The notes beneath the pieces were generated by a model. The model was given only the letters and a program-made list of their open reading frames with translations, ran no database searches and was not told the DNA's origin. This document shows, piece by piece, positions 1 to 5,888 of a stretch of DNA of 7,369 nt. The translations under genes and the position numbers were made by a program. Within the stretch, counting starts at the first letter, position 1; each line of letters starts with the position of its first letter. The DNA is from BQJD01 sp965652415 (lineage in GTDB: Bacteria; Pseudomonadota; Gammaproteobacteria; Arenicellales; CAJQKF01), in assembly GCA_965652415.1 (NCBI GenBank), contig CBFGVH010000144.1:1-7369 (forward strand), given 5' to 3'.

Positions 1-89
1 TCCTCTACGAACACCACCTGCCGATTATGGCCACGCTGCACAATATGGTGCGGCAAACCCAGAACAATCACCCTCGCCCGCCTTGGCAT
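1..89 (-). CDS. REP-associated tyrosine transposase (RAYT, Y1_Tnp/IS200-like), N-terminal fragment cut by window edge
   Basis: Read on the minus strand from the ATG at 89-87, the frame stays open to base 1 and gives 29 residues beginning MPRRARVIVLGLPHHIV and continuing QRGHNRQVVFVE. The run 'PRRAR...GLPHHIVQRGHNRQ.VF' matches the conserved start of RAYT proteins of the Y1_Tnp family, which I recognise by pattern. These are single-stranded-DNA HUH nucleases thought to act on REP palindromes. The catalytic HUH pair and tyrosine would lie beyond the left edge, so intactness cannot be judged. The palindromes at 1584-1632, 4867-4883 and 5751-5795, and the repeat patch at 142-214, are the kind of sequences that accompany such genes. 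No strong Shine-Dalgarno is visible before the ATG. Confidence 0.8.
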   Translation of the reverse strand, partial: MPRRARVIVLGLPHHIVQRGHNRQVVFVE

Positions 90-141
90 ATAACGTCCTC
101 TGTGGCTAGCCTCTACTTTCCAAAACTATTTACTTCGAATC

Positions 142-214
142 AAAAAAAGGCTCTGGAAAATAATTCTGCCCCCTTTTTCCTTGCTGTCCCCTTTTTCCTT
201 GTCCCCTTTTCCTT
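142..214. repeat. Tandem GTCCCCTTTTTCCTT-type repeat patch with adjoining REP-like half element
   Basis: Three near-identical units follow one another on the plus strand: CCCCCTTTTTCCTT (169-182), GTCCCCTTTTTCCTT (186-200) and GTCCCCTTTTCCTT (201-214). The last two abut directly. To the left, 142-168 has an A-run, GGCTCTGG and an AT-rich stretch. The AAAAAGG at 144-150 can pair with CCTTTTT at 172-178. Read on the minus strand this gives a hairpin ending in seven T, so it could terminate the secreted-protein gene. That gene's stop codon (215-213) lies at the edge of the last unit. The patch sits between that stop and the RAYT start, which is the usual place for transposase-linked REP sequences. 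The terminator role is inferred. Confidence 0.6.
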
Positions 215-1559
215 AGCGCGCTCGGGTTGAATCGAGGACGGCGTAACTGACTGCCCACTGCATTGGGTCGTCCGTGCCCTGGTCGCGGAACATGACGTGG
301 CGCAGACGGTCGCCGAGGGTTACCCCGATGCCGTGCAGATGATGGTCGGAGTTGCCGAAAGCGAATTCGAACCCCTGAAGCATGACCGACCCTTCGGGGA
401 TCCAGCCGTCGGTGTTGCGATGACCGGTGCCGGACGCGGATCCCACGGCGGCGACGACGGAACCGGGAATCCAGGCGTATTGAATCGTGACTTCGTAGGG
501 TCGCAGGTTGCCGGGGGAGGCGGCGGGGGCGGTTGCCGCGCCCGCCACCACGTGGCCGAACGGCGGCAGAACGAGTCCGCCCAGCGCCGACCAGCCGATG
601 CTCTCCAGGTTGCGAATGTCGAACCCCTGGTCGTCGATCAGCCACACATGGGCGATGCGGGATTCGGGAGCAAGGCGGACGCCAATCGAGCGGACATTGG
701 CATCGCCGCCGCCAAGTCGGCGAAACTCGAACCCGGTCAGCACCAGCGTGGAGTCGGGGGGACCGGGTTCCAGCGCGAGATCCATGCGACCACCGCCGCT
801 CGCCCGTGCCGTCCCGGCGCGGCCGGCGGATACGACCGCCCAGGTTGCGGTGGCGGAGAACCGGTCCTGGCCGTCGGAGTCGTTGAGCGCGAACTGGGCG
901 AAGCGGTCGTCCGCCAGTACGGCGATGCGGTTGATCTTGTGGTCGCGATCGCCGAATTGCAGTTCGAACCGCTGCAGGCCGGCGACCGGCGTCAAAGGCG
1001 GGCGCGCTGCGGCCCGGACCATCCCCGTACCGCCGGACATCGATGCCTCGGCCTTGCTCCAGGTCGAAGCGGGCATGCTGACGCCGAGCGGTTTCGCGGC
1101 AAGCTCGACGACGGCGGGCAGAGTCACGGCCGCGGGGCCGCCGGGCGATGGCCCACCGGCAGTGGCGGCGTTGTCCCACCGACAGGCCGCGATCGCCTCG
1201 GCCCGCGTCATGCGGGCTCGCAGGCGTTCGGAGAAGCAGTCGATGGTGGCACCGTGGGAGAGCGTTCCCGCGCACAACTCGACGCCTTCCTGCCAAGTCC
1301 ACGCGCCGCCCCCGCCGCGATCGAGGCGCGGGCTCGTGTACACGCGAAAACATTCCGCGGGCGCCCGGCTGTCCTCCGCGCCGGCACACAGCCGCGCCAC
1401 GTTGGACGGGCTCCAGTTGACGTTCCCCGCCGAATTCCAGGCCAGCCGGCCCTGGACGGCCTGCGCACATACCTGGCTCTCGGCCAAGGCATCAGTTGCC
1501 GTCAGGATCGAGAGAACCAGCACGATCCGGGACAGCTTTACGGCCTGCAGCGATATCAC
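213..1559 (-). CDS. Secreted protein of unknown function with six-Cys N-terminal region and three C-terminal repeats
   Basis: The product has 448 residues. I chose the GTG at 1559-1557 because GGAGGG (1571-1566) lies six bases upstream, and because a signal peptide begins right there: K8/R11, hydrophobic 12-22, likely cleavage after ALA at 24-26. The frame stays open far upstream, but that part has no signal and overlaps the palindrome and the M81 gene. Residues 31-126 hold six cysteines (31, 58, 70, 96, 108, 126). They include two copies of 'LCxG(A/T)...CF' with the same 11-residue gap (C58-C70 and C96-C108), which suggests disulfides outside the cytoplasm. After a Gly/Pro/Ala linker come three degenerate repeats near 195-243, 274-326 and 394-442. 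They share an 'L.(R/G)FE(L/F)' start and an 'I(A/G)V.L' core. The first and third also share 'FG..DH' and end in 'W.V', with 'D.G.DD...WAVSYAVL' clearest in the third. I do not recognise the family. A periplasmic or surface binding role is only a guess. There are no transmembrane segments after the signal. Confidence 0.75.
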   Translation of the reverse strand: MISLQAVKLSRIVLVLSILTATDALAESQVCAQAVQGRLAWNSAGNVNWSPSNVARLCAGAEDSRAPAECFRVYTSPRLDRGGGGAWTWQEGVELCAGTLSHGATIDCFSERLRARMTRAEAIAACRWDNAATAGGPSPGGPAAVTLPAVVELAAKPLGVSMPASTWSKAEASMSGGTGMVRAAARPPLTPVAGLQRFELQFGDRDHKINRIAVLADDRFAQFALNDSDGQDRFSATATWAVVSAGRAGTARASGGGRMDLALEPGPPDSTLVLTGFEFRRLGGGDANVRSIGVRLAPESRIAHVWLIDDQGFDIRNLESIGWSALGGLVLPPFGHVVAGAATAPAASPGNLRPYEVTIQYAWIPGSVVAAVGSASGTGHRNTDGWIPEGSVMLQGFEFAFGNSDHHLHGIGVTLGDRLRHVMFRDQGTDDPMQWAVSYAVLDSTRAR

Positions 1560-1583
1560 GGCATGCCCTCCACCAATGTCGCC

Positions 1584-1632
1584 AAAAAAGGGGACGGAGG
1601 GATTAAAGTTTAATCCCTCCGTCCCCTTTTTT
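1584..1632. repeat. Perfect long palindrome (24-nt arms, 1-nt centre), REP-like
   Basis: The left arm 1584-1607 (six A, GGGGACGGAGGG, ATTAAA) is the exact reverse complement of the right arm 1609-1632, with a single G at 1608 between them. RNA from either strand would fold into a very stable stem followed by at least six U, which looks like a bidirectional intrinsic terminator. It lies 24 bases upstream of the minus-strand GTG at 1559 and about 23 bases before the candidate -35 box of the plus-strand operon. The A-run/GGGGAC layout is shared with the repeat patch at 142-214 and resembles palindromes found with RAYT transposases. That link is by pattern, not by a search. Confidence 0.9.
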
Positions 1633-1655
1633 CTCGCCGCCTTTTTTGCCGGGGG

Positions 1656-1689
1656 TTGACAGGAAGGGCTTGGCGTTTCACAGTATTGT
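1656..1689 (+). promoter_or_regulatory. Candidate sigma70 promoter of the M81-oxidoreductase-IclR operon
   Basis: A perfect -35 box TTGACA occupies 1656-1661. The -10 is less clear: CAGTAT at 1681-1686 gives a 19-base spacer, while TATTGT at 1684-1689 gives 22. The position, about 65-95 bases before the GTG at 1755 and downstream of the palindrome, suits the plus-strand operon. The exact start site cannot be fixed from sequence. Confidence 0.45.
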
Positions 1690-1701
1690 CCGACCTGTGA
1701 A
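1677..1701. promoter_or_regulatory. Inverted repeat TTCACAG-N11-CTGTGAA over the promoter, possible operator
   Basis: TTCACAG at 1677-1683 is exactly mirrored by CTGTGAA at 1695-1701. The repeat covers the proposed -10 and start-site region, where a repressor would block transcription. The half-sites are in the reverse order to a CRP site (TGTGA-N6-TCACA), so CRP is not implied. The IclR-family protein encoded third in the operon is the obvious candidate ligand, but this is inference. Confidence 0.4.
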
Positions 1702-1712
1702 CATAAATCCGT

Positions 1713-1737
1713 AGGGCGAACGATCACGATTCGCCCT
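1713..1737. promoter_or_regulatory. Inverted repeat AGGGCGAA-N9-TTCGCCCT in the leader of the M81 gene
   Basis: Eight-base arms at 1713-1720 and 1730-1737 are perfectly complementary. The right arm ends eight bases before the GGAG Shine-Dalgarno (1746-1749). It could be a second operator site or an RNA hairpin in the 5' leader. There is no T-run after it, so it is not terminator-like. Confidence 0.4.
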
Positions 1738-1754
1738 GCCAGTCGGGAGATCCG

Positions 1755-3248
1755 GTGAGCGGCAGGATCAGGCTTGCGATTGCGCGGCTTTGGTACGAGG
1801 GCAACAGCTTCAACCCGGTGCCGGTGCGCCTGGCGCACTTTCGGGCGCGGGAGTGGGTGTGCGGGGCGGAGGCGGAGTCGTTTTATGCCGGAACGGCCAC
1901 CGAGATGGGGGGTGTGCTGGGGTTCCTGGCTGATCGTCCGGACTGGGACGGGCGGTTCCTGCGGTGTGCTTCCGCGTCGCCGGGCGGGCCGGTGGTGCAG
2001 GAGGACCTCGATGCGATCTGTGACGAGATCGTGGATGGGGTCGCTTCGGGTTCGTGGGATGCGGTGTACCTGTCGCTGCATGGCGCGCTTCTCGGCACGG
2101 CCGACCTTGCCCCGGAGCGGCGCCTGCTGGAACGGGTGCGCGCGGCCGTGGGGCCCGGCGTTCCGGTGGCGGCCACTTTCGACATGCATGCTTGCCTCGA
2201 CCCGGCAATCGGCGGTCTCGTCGACGTGCTGACCGGGTACCGCACCTATCCCCACGTCGACATGGACCAGACGGCGCGGCGGGCGCTGGCGCTGCTCGAC
2301 AAGGCCGTTCGCGGCGAGATCCGGCCCGCGGTCACGCTCGTTCCCGTGCCCATGTTGCCGGCCAGCCACGGAATGCGGACCGACTCGGGGCCGATGGCAG
2401 AGCTGGTGGCACTGGCGGCGACGGAGGAGGACTCACCCGTGGTCTACGATGCCACCGTGTTCGGCGGCTTCGCGTACGCCGACAGTCCCCATGCCCATGC
2501 CACCGTGAGCCTGTGCCATGAGCGCGGGGAGGATATCGAGCCTGTCGCCCGGCGGCTGGTGAGCGCGGCCCTTGAGCGCCACGGGCGTTTCGGCGCCGAT
2601 TTGCCGGATGCGGCGGCGGGCATCGGCGAGGCCCGGCGGTTGCTGGCAGGCGGTGTGCACTGGCCGGTGGCGGTGCTCGAGCCCTCGGACAATCCGCTCT
2701 CGGGTGGGCTCGGCGATACCACCGGGCTGTTTCGGGCGCTGGTCGAGGGCGTGGCCGATACGCCGGCAATATTCGCATTCTTTCATGATCCGGAACTTGT
2801 CGCGCGTGCGCACGATCTCGGCGAGGGCGCAGCAATCGAGTCGGAGCTCGGCGGGCGCATCGCCCCGGTGTTCGGTGCACCGGTGCCGTTCTCGGGCCGG
2901 GTGGCGCGGCTCACGGACGGGCACTTCACCAACGCCGGGCCGATGGACCGGGGGCTGAAGGTGAACCTCGGGCGCACGGCGGTCCTGGCGCGGGGCGAGT
3001 TGCGCGTGGTGGTCGCCGAGACCTGCCAGGGCGTTTACGACCCTGCGTGGTTCGCGCTGCACGGTATCGACCTCGCGGCCGTCGCCATCGTCGCGGTGAA
3101 GGCGAAGAACCACTTCCGCGCCGCCTTCACTGCGCTTACCGGCGCTATCGTCGAGGTGGACACGCCCGGACCGGCGCCGGCCGACCTGTCCCTGCTGAAC
3201 TACCAACACGTGCCGCGACACTACCTCGCGGCCGCCAAGCGGTCCTGA
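1755..3248 (+). CDS. M81 family metallohydrolase (MlrC-like)
   Basis: The 497-residue product has the usual length and both regions of the M81/MlrC family: an N-terminal metal-binding domain (about 5-290) and the MlrC C-terminal domain (about 300-485). MlrC itself cuts a linear peptide in the breakdown of the cyclic peptide microcystin. Most relatives have no known substrate. Visible hallmarks are LWYEGNSFNP (12-21), SLHGALLGTAD (H109), ATFDMHAC (D143, H145) and GYRTYPHVDMDQTARR (H167). The D-x-H pair and H167 are the likely zinc ligands. A further family-type stretch is 'EPSDNPLSGGLGDTTGL'. No signal peptide is seen, so it should be cytoplasmic. The GTG at 1755 has GGAG (1746-1749) five bases upstream and starts right at the conserved region. 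It is the first gene of an apparent operon, 11 bases before the oxidoreductase. Family assignment is strong; substrate is unknown. Confidence 0.9.
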   Translation: MSGRIRLAIARLWYEGNSFNPVPVRLAHFRAREWVCGAEAESFYAGTATEMGGVLGFLADRPDWDGRFLRCASASPGGPVVQEDLDAICDEIVDGVASGSWDAVYLSLHGALLGTADLAPERRLLERVRAAVGPGVPVAATFDMHACLDPAIGGLVDVLTGYRTYPHVDMDQTARRALALLDKAVRGEIRPAVTLVPVPMLPASHGMRTDSGPMAELVALAATEEDSPVVYDATVFGGFAYADSPHAHATVSLCHERGEDIEPVARRLVSAALERHGRFGADLPDAAAGIGEARRLLAGGVHWPVAVLEPSDNPLSGGLGDTTGLFRALVEGVADTPAIFAFFHDPELVARAHDLGEGAAIESELGGRIAPVFGAPVPFSGRVARLTDGHFTNAGPMDRGLKVNLGRTAVLARGELRVVVAETCQGVYDPAWFALHGIDLAAVAIVAVKAKNHFRAAFTALTGAIVEVDTPGPAPADLSLLNYQHVPRHYLAAAKRS

Positions 3249-3259
3249 TGTTTCACTGA

Positions 3260-4885
3260 ATGACCTTCATGTCCGGATCACCTTCAAAGAGCGCAACTTT
3301 TGACGCCGTCGTCATCGGCGGCGGGCACAACGGGCTCACCTGCGCCGGCTACCTCGCTCGCGCGGGGCGCAAGGTGGCGGTCGTGGAACGCCGGCACATC
3401 GTCGGCGGGGCGTGCGTGACCGAGGAGTTCTTCCCCGGCTTTCGCAATTCGTCGTGCGCCTATCTCGTCGGCCTGCTGGCGCCGGAGGTGATCCGCGACC
3501 TCGACCTGCACCGGCACGGCCTCGAGATCCTGGAGCGCCAGGGCGGCGTGATCAGCGCGCTGCCGGACGGCCGCTGCCTGGAGCTGCTGGCGGATATCGA
3601 GTCGGTCAAGGCGCAGCTGCCGCCGGCCGATGCGCTCGCCTACGAGGAACTGTCAGGCCTGCTCGACCGCGTCTCCGTCGTGATGCGAGCCATCGCCCGC
3701 GAGCGCGCGCCGGACATGACCGGCGGCTGGGGCGAGATGTTCCAGGCACTGCGCGCGGGACGTCACCTGCGGCGGCTGCCGGCTTCCGATCGTGCCGACT
3801 TCGCCACGTTGATGTTCCAGAGCCTGGGCGACTTTCTCGACGCCCGCTTCGAGGACGAGGCCTTCAAGGGCCTGTACGGGGTGAAGGGCCTGGTGGGCAA
3901 CATGGCCAGTCCCTATGCGCCCGGCACCGCCTACGTGTTGTTGCATCACGTGTTCGGCGAGGTCAACGGCAAGCGCGGCAAATGGGGCCAGCCGCGCGGC
4001 GGCATGGGCGCCATCACGCAGGCCATGCAGAAGTCGCTCGAGGCGCGCGGCGGCAAGGTGTACCTGGGGCAGGGCGTTCGCGAGGTGATCGTCGAGGGCG
4101 GACGCACGGGCGGCGTGGTGCTCGAGGACGGGACCACGCTGCGCGCGCCGGTGGTGGCGTCGAGCATCAACCCGAAGCTGTTGTTTCTCAAGCTGATGGA
4201 CGCCGGGCAGCTCGAGCCGCACTTTCGCCGCCGCATCGAGGCCTGGCGCTGCCGCTCGGGCACGTTTCGCATGAACGTGGCCCTGTCCGAGCTGCCGGAC
4301 TTCATCGCCCGACCGGGGCGCGAGGTGATGCGGCACCACCAGGGCACCATCATGATTGCGCCATCGCTGCCGTACCTGGAGCAGGCGAGTGACGACGCGC
4401 GCATGAAGGGCTGGTCGGAGAAACCGGTGATCTCGATGTGCCTGCCGAGTACCGTGGATAACACGCTGGCGCCCGAGGGCATGCACATCGCGGGCCTGTT
4501 CTGCCAGCACTTCAACCCGGTGCTGCCGAACGGCGAGAGCTGGTACGACCATCGCGACACGGTCGCGAAGCTCATCATCGATACCATCGGCGAGTACGCG
4601 CCCAACTTTCCCGGCTCGGTGCTTGGCTACAAGGCACTCTCGCCGCTCGACCTCGAGGAAGAATACGGTCTCGTCGGCGGCGACATCTTCCACGGCGAGA
4701 TGCATCTCGACCAGTTGTTCAGCCTGCGGCCGGCAGCCGAGGCGGCCGACTACACCACGCCCGTCGACGGTCTGTACCTGTGCGGATCGGGCGCCCATCC
4801 GGGCGGCGGCGTGACGGGACTGCCGGGGTGGAACGCGGCGCGGACCATACTCGGCCGGCGAAATCCAAGGGGTCAGACCCCTTAG
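3260..4885 (+). CDS. NAD(P)/FAD-dependent oxidoreductase, phytoene dehydrogenase/PYROXD2-like
   Basis: This is a 541-residue flavoprotein of the CrtI/PYROXD2-like amine-oxidase superfamily (COG1233 type). Residues 14-44 form the dinucleotide-binding fold, FDAVVIGGGHNG (14-25), with E43 at the end of the second strand to hold the FAD ribose. VGGACVTEEFFPGF (48-61) follows. The C-terminal FAD motif GLYLCGSGAHPGGG (504-517) continues into VTGLPGWNAA. Both ends of the fold are present, so the enzyme looks complete. Members oxidise or desaturate diverse substrates; nothing here points to carotenoids, since no other crt gene is visible. The ATG at 3260 is taken as start, but ATG at 3269 is possible; neither has a good Shine-Dalgarno, which suggests translational coupling to the M81 gene 11 bases upstream. 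The last codons and the TAG stop are made by a GGGGTCAGACCCC palindrome, giving the odd tail NPRGQTP. Confidence 0.88.
   Translation: MTFMSGSPSKSATFDAVVIGGGHNGLTCAGYLARAGRKVAVVERRHIVGGACVTEEFFPGFRNSSCAYLVGLLAPEVIRDLDLHRHGLEILERQGGVISALPDGRCLELLADIESVKAQLPPADALAYEELSGLLDRVSVVMRAIARERAPDMTGGWGEMFQALRAGRHLRRLPASDRADFATLMFQSLGDFLDARFEDEAFKGLYGVKGLVGNMASPYAPGTAYVLLHHVFGEVNGKRGKWGQPRGGMGAITQAMQKSLEARGGKVYLGQGVREVIVEGGRTGGVVLEDGTTLRAPVVASSINPKLLFLKLMDAGQLEPHFRRRIEAWRCRSGTFRMNVALSELPDFIARPGREVMRHHQGTIMIAPSLPYLEQASDDARMKGWSEKPVISMCLPSTVDNTLAPEGMHIAGLFCQHFNPVLPNGESWYDHRDTVAKLIIDTIGEYAPNFPGSVLGYKALSPLDLEEEYGLVGGDIFHGEMHLDQLFSLRPAAEAADYTTPVDGLYLCGSGAHPGGGVTGLPGWNAARTILGRRNPRGQTP
4867..4883. repeat. REP-like palindrome AAGGGGTCAGACCCCTT at the oxidoreductase stop codon
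   Basis: This 17-base palindrome is centred on A4875. It encodes the final residues of the FAD oxidoreductase and its last T begins the TAG stop (4883-4885). The same core, GGGGTCAGACCCC, is present in 5781-5793 and, inverted, in 5753-5765, after the IclR gene. It lacks the T-run needed for a strong terminator, so read-through into the IclR gene 15 bases beyond is expected. Confidence 0.85.
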
Positions 4886-4900
4886 ACTGACGAGACGACC

Positions 4901-5731
4901 ATGGATACTAAGCGCGAACACACGCGGGCGGATGAAGGTCGGGGCGTGAACGGTCGGACCGAGGAAGGCGAGGGCGGCGACTTCGTGCGCTCGCTGGCAC
5001 GCGGGCTCGCCGTGCTCAAGGCGTTCGACCGCGACGACCCGGCCATGACGCTGAGCGACGTAGCGCGCAAGACCGGACTGTCGCGGGCCGCGGCGGGGCG
5101 GTTCCTGAAGACCCTGGTCACGCTCGGCTATGCCAGTTTCGACGGCCGCGACTTTCGCCTGCGGCCGCGCGTGCTTGAACTCGGCACGGCTTACTTCAGT
5201 TCGCACTCCTTCGTCGATATCGCGAGCCCCCTGCTCAAGCAGGCCGCGGACAAGGCCCGAGAGCCTTGTTCCATGGCGGTGCTCGACAGCGGCGAGATCG
5301 TGTACGTGGCGCGCCATACCGCCAATCGCATGATGTCCATCACCATCCCCATTGGCAAGCGCTACCCGGCGCATTCCACCTCGCTCGGGCGGGTGCTGAT
5401 GGGGGCGCTGCCGGACGAGGAACTCGAGGCGATGATCGACGCCGCAGAACTCAAGCAGGTGACGCCGTTTACCGTCACCGACAAGGCGGAGCTGAAGGCC
5501 ATGATCCTGAGCGGGCGAGAGCAGGGCTACCAGGTGGCCGAGAGCCAGCTCGAGGTGGGAATCCTGTCGGTCGCGGTGCCGGTGCGCGACGGCAGCGGCA
5601 AGGTGATCGCCGCCATCAACATGGGCGTGCCGTCCTCGCGCCACGACCGCACCAGTCTCGAGCTCGAATTGCTGCCGATCCTGCAGGAGACCGCGGCGGA
5701 AATCGCGCTGGCGCTGGGGTCGGGGCGGTGA
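4901..5731 (+). CDS. IclR-family transcriptional regulator (PcaR/PobR/PcaU type)
   Basis: The 276-residue product begins with a charged, low-complexity leader (1-27). The winged helix-turn-helix comes next: FVRSLARGLAVLKAF (28-42), TLSDVARKTGLSRAAAGRFL (50-69), then the wing ending near FRLRPRVLELG (85-95). The rest is the IclR effector-binding domain, including SMAVLDSGEIVYVAR and YPAHSTSLGRVLM. The opening 'SLARGLAVL..F' and 'LRPRVLELG..Y' match the branch that controls beta-ketoadipate and other aromatic-acid pathways (PcaR, PobR, PcaU), though no such pathway gene is visible here. The ATG at 4901 is used. An in-frame GTG at 4946 has GAAGG seven bases upstream and would remove most of the leader, so the true start is open. 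It sits 15 bases after the oxidoreductase and so is likely co-transcribed and controls this locus. GGGGTCAGACCCC palindromes flank it on both sides. Confidence 0.9.
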   Translation: MDTKREHTRADEGRGVNGRTEEGEGGDFVRSLARGLAVLKAFDRDDPAMTLSDVARKTGLSRAAAGRFLKTLVTLGYASFDGRDFRLRPRVLELGTAYFSSHSFVDIASPLLKQAADKAREPCSMAVLDSGEIVYVARHTANRMMSITIPIGKRYPAHSTSLGRVLMGALPDEELEAMIDAAELKQVTPFTVTDKAELKAMILSGREQGYQVAESQLEVGILSVAVPVRDGSGKVIAAINMGVPSSRHDRTSLELELLPILQETAAEIALALGSGR

Positions 5732-5732
5732 A

Positions 5733-5755
5733 GGTGCTAAGGGTGGTGCTAAGGG
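5733..5755 (+). repeat. Direct repeat of GGTGCTAAGGG just before the double palindrome
   Basis: GGTGCTAAGGG occurs at 5733-5743 and again at 5745-5755, with one base between. The second copy runs into the head of the palindrome at 5751. It may be a slippage or partial duplication of the palindrome edge. No third copy lies on the far side, so it is not a target-site duplication of the element. Confidence 0.6.
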
Positions 5756-5795
5756 GTCTGACCCCTTTTTCCAAGAAAAAGGGGTCAGACCCCTT
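5751..5795. terminator. Double REP-like palindrome, probable bidirectional terminator after the IclR gene
   Basis: The arm 5751-5771 is the exact reverse complement of 5775-5795, with a 3-base loop (CAA). Each arm is itself palindromic: GGGGTCTGACCCC at 5753-5765 and GGGGTCAGACCCC at 5781-5793. On the plus strand the first small hairpin is followed by five T, and the same is true of the other half on the minus strand. Either the small hairpins or the full 21-base stem could halt transcription. It lies 20 bases after the IclR stop and before the promoter of the transporter genes, so it likely separates the two units. Terminator activity is inferred; the repeat itself is certain. Confidence 0.75.
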
Positions 5796-5815
5796 GGGTT
5801 GCCGCCGTGGTTTCC

Positions 5816-5845
5816 TTGACCCCGGGAAAGCCGCTTTGCTAGGCT
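5816..5845 (+). promoter_or_regulatory. Candidate extended -10 promoter for the amino acid transporter genes
   Basis: TTGACC at 5816-5821 matches the -35 box at five of six bases. Eighteen bases later comes TAGGCT (5840-5845), preceded by TGC, which makes an extended -10 (TGnTAGGCT). It lies just after the double palindrome and about 43 bases before the ATG at 5889, so the transporter would be its own transcription unit. Confidence 0.55.
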
Positions 5846-5888
5846 GCGTCCACCAAGCGAACGTATGCCCGTCTGGCGAACATAGTAG

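Noticed and set aside
27..230. Small plus-strand open frame across the left repeat patch
   Set aside because: It is antisense to the RAYT start and made largely of the C/T-rich repeat; no ribosome binding site was seen.
1556..1564. ATG CCG TGA mini-frame overlapping the GTG start of the secreted protein
   Set aside because: The ATG is only one base from GGAGGG, too close for initiation, while the GTG is six bases away.
297..1613. Plus-strand open frames opposite the secreted-protein gene
   Set aside because: The minus strand has a ribosome binding site, signal peptide and repeated cysteine pattern; the plus-strand products show none of these and one ends inside the palindrome.
1677..1701. 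CRP binding site
   Set aside because: The half-sites are in the opposite order and at the wrong spacing for TGTGA-N6-TCACA.
1560..2369. Upstream extension of the secreted-protein frame to a 718-residue product
   Set aside because: It would run antisense through the M81 gene and the palindrome, and it would bury the signal peptide in the middle of the protein.
3260..4885. Carotenoid biosynthesis (crtI)
   Set aside because: Only the broad superfamily motifs match; there is no phytoene synthase or other crt gene, and the neighbours point to catabolism.
1584..5795. CRISPR array
   Set aside because: The repeats are scattered palindromes of different cores, not regularly spaced direct repeats with spacers, and no cas gene is present.
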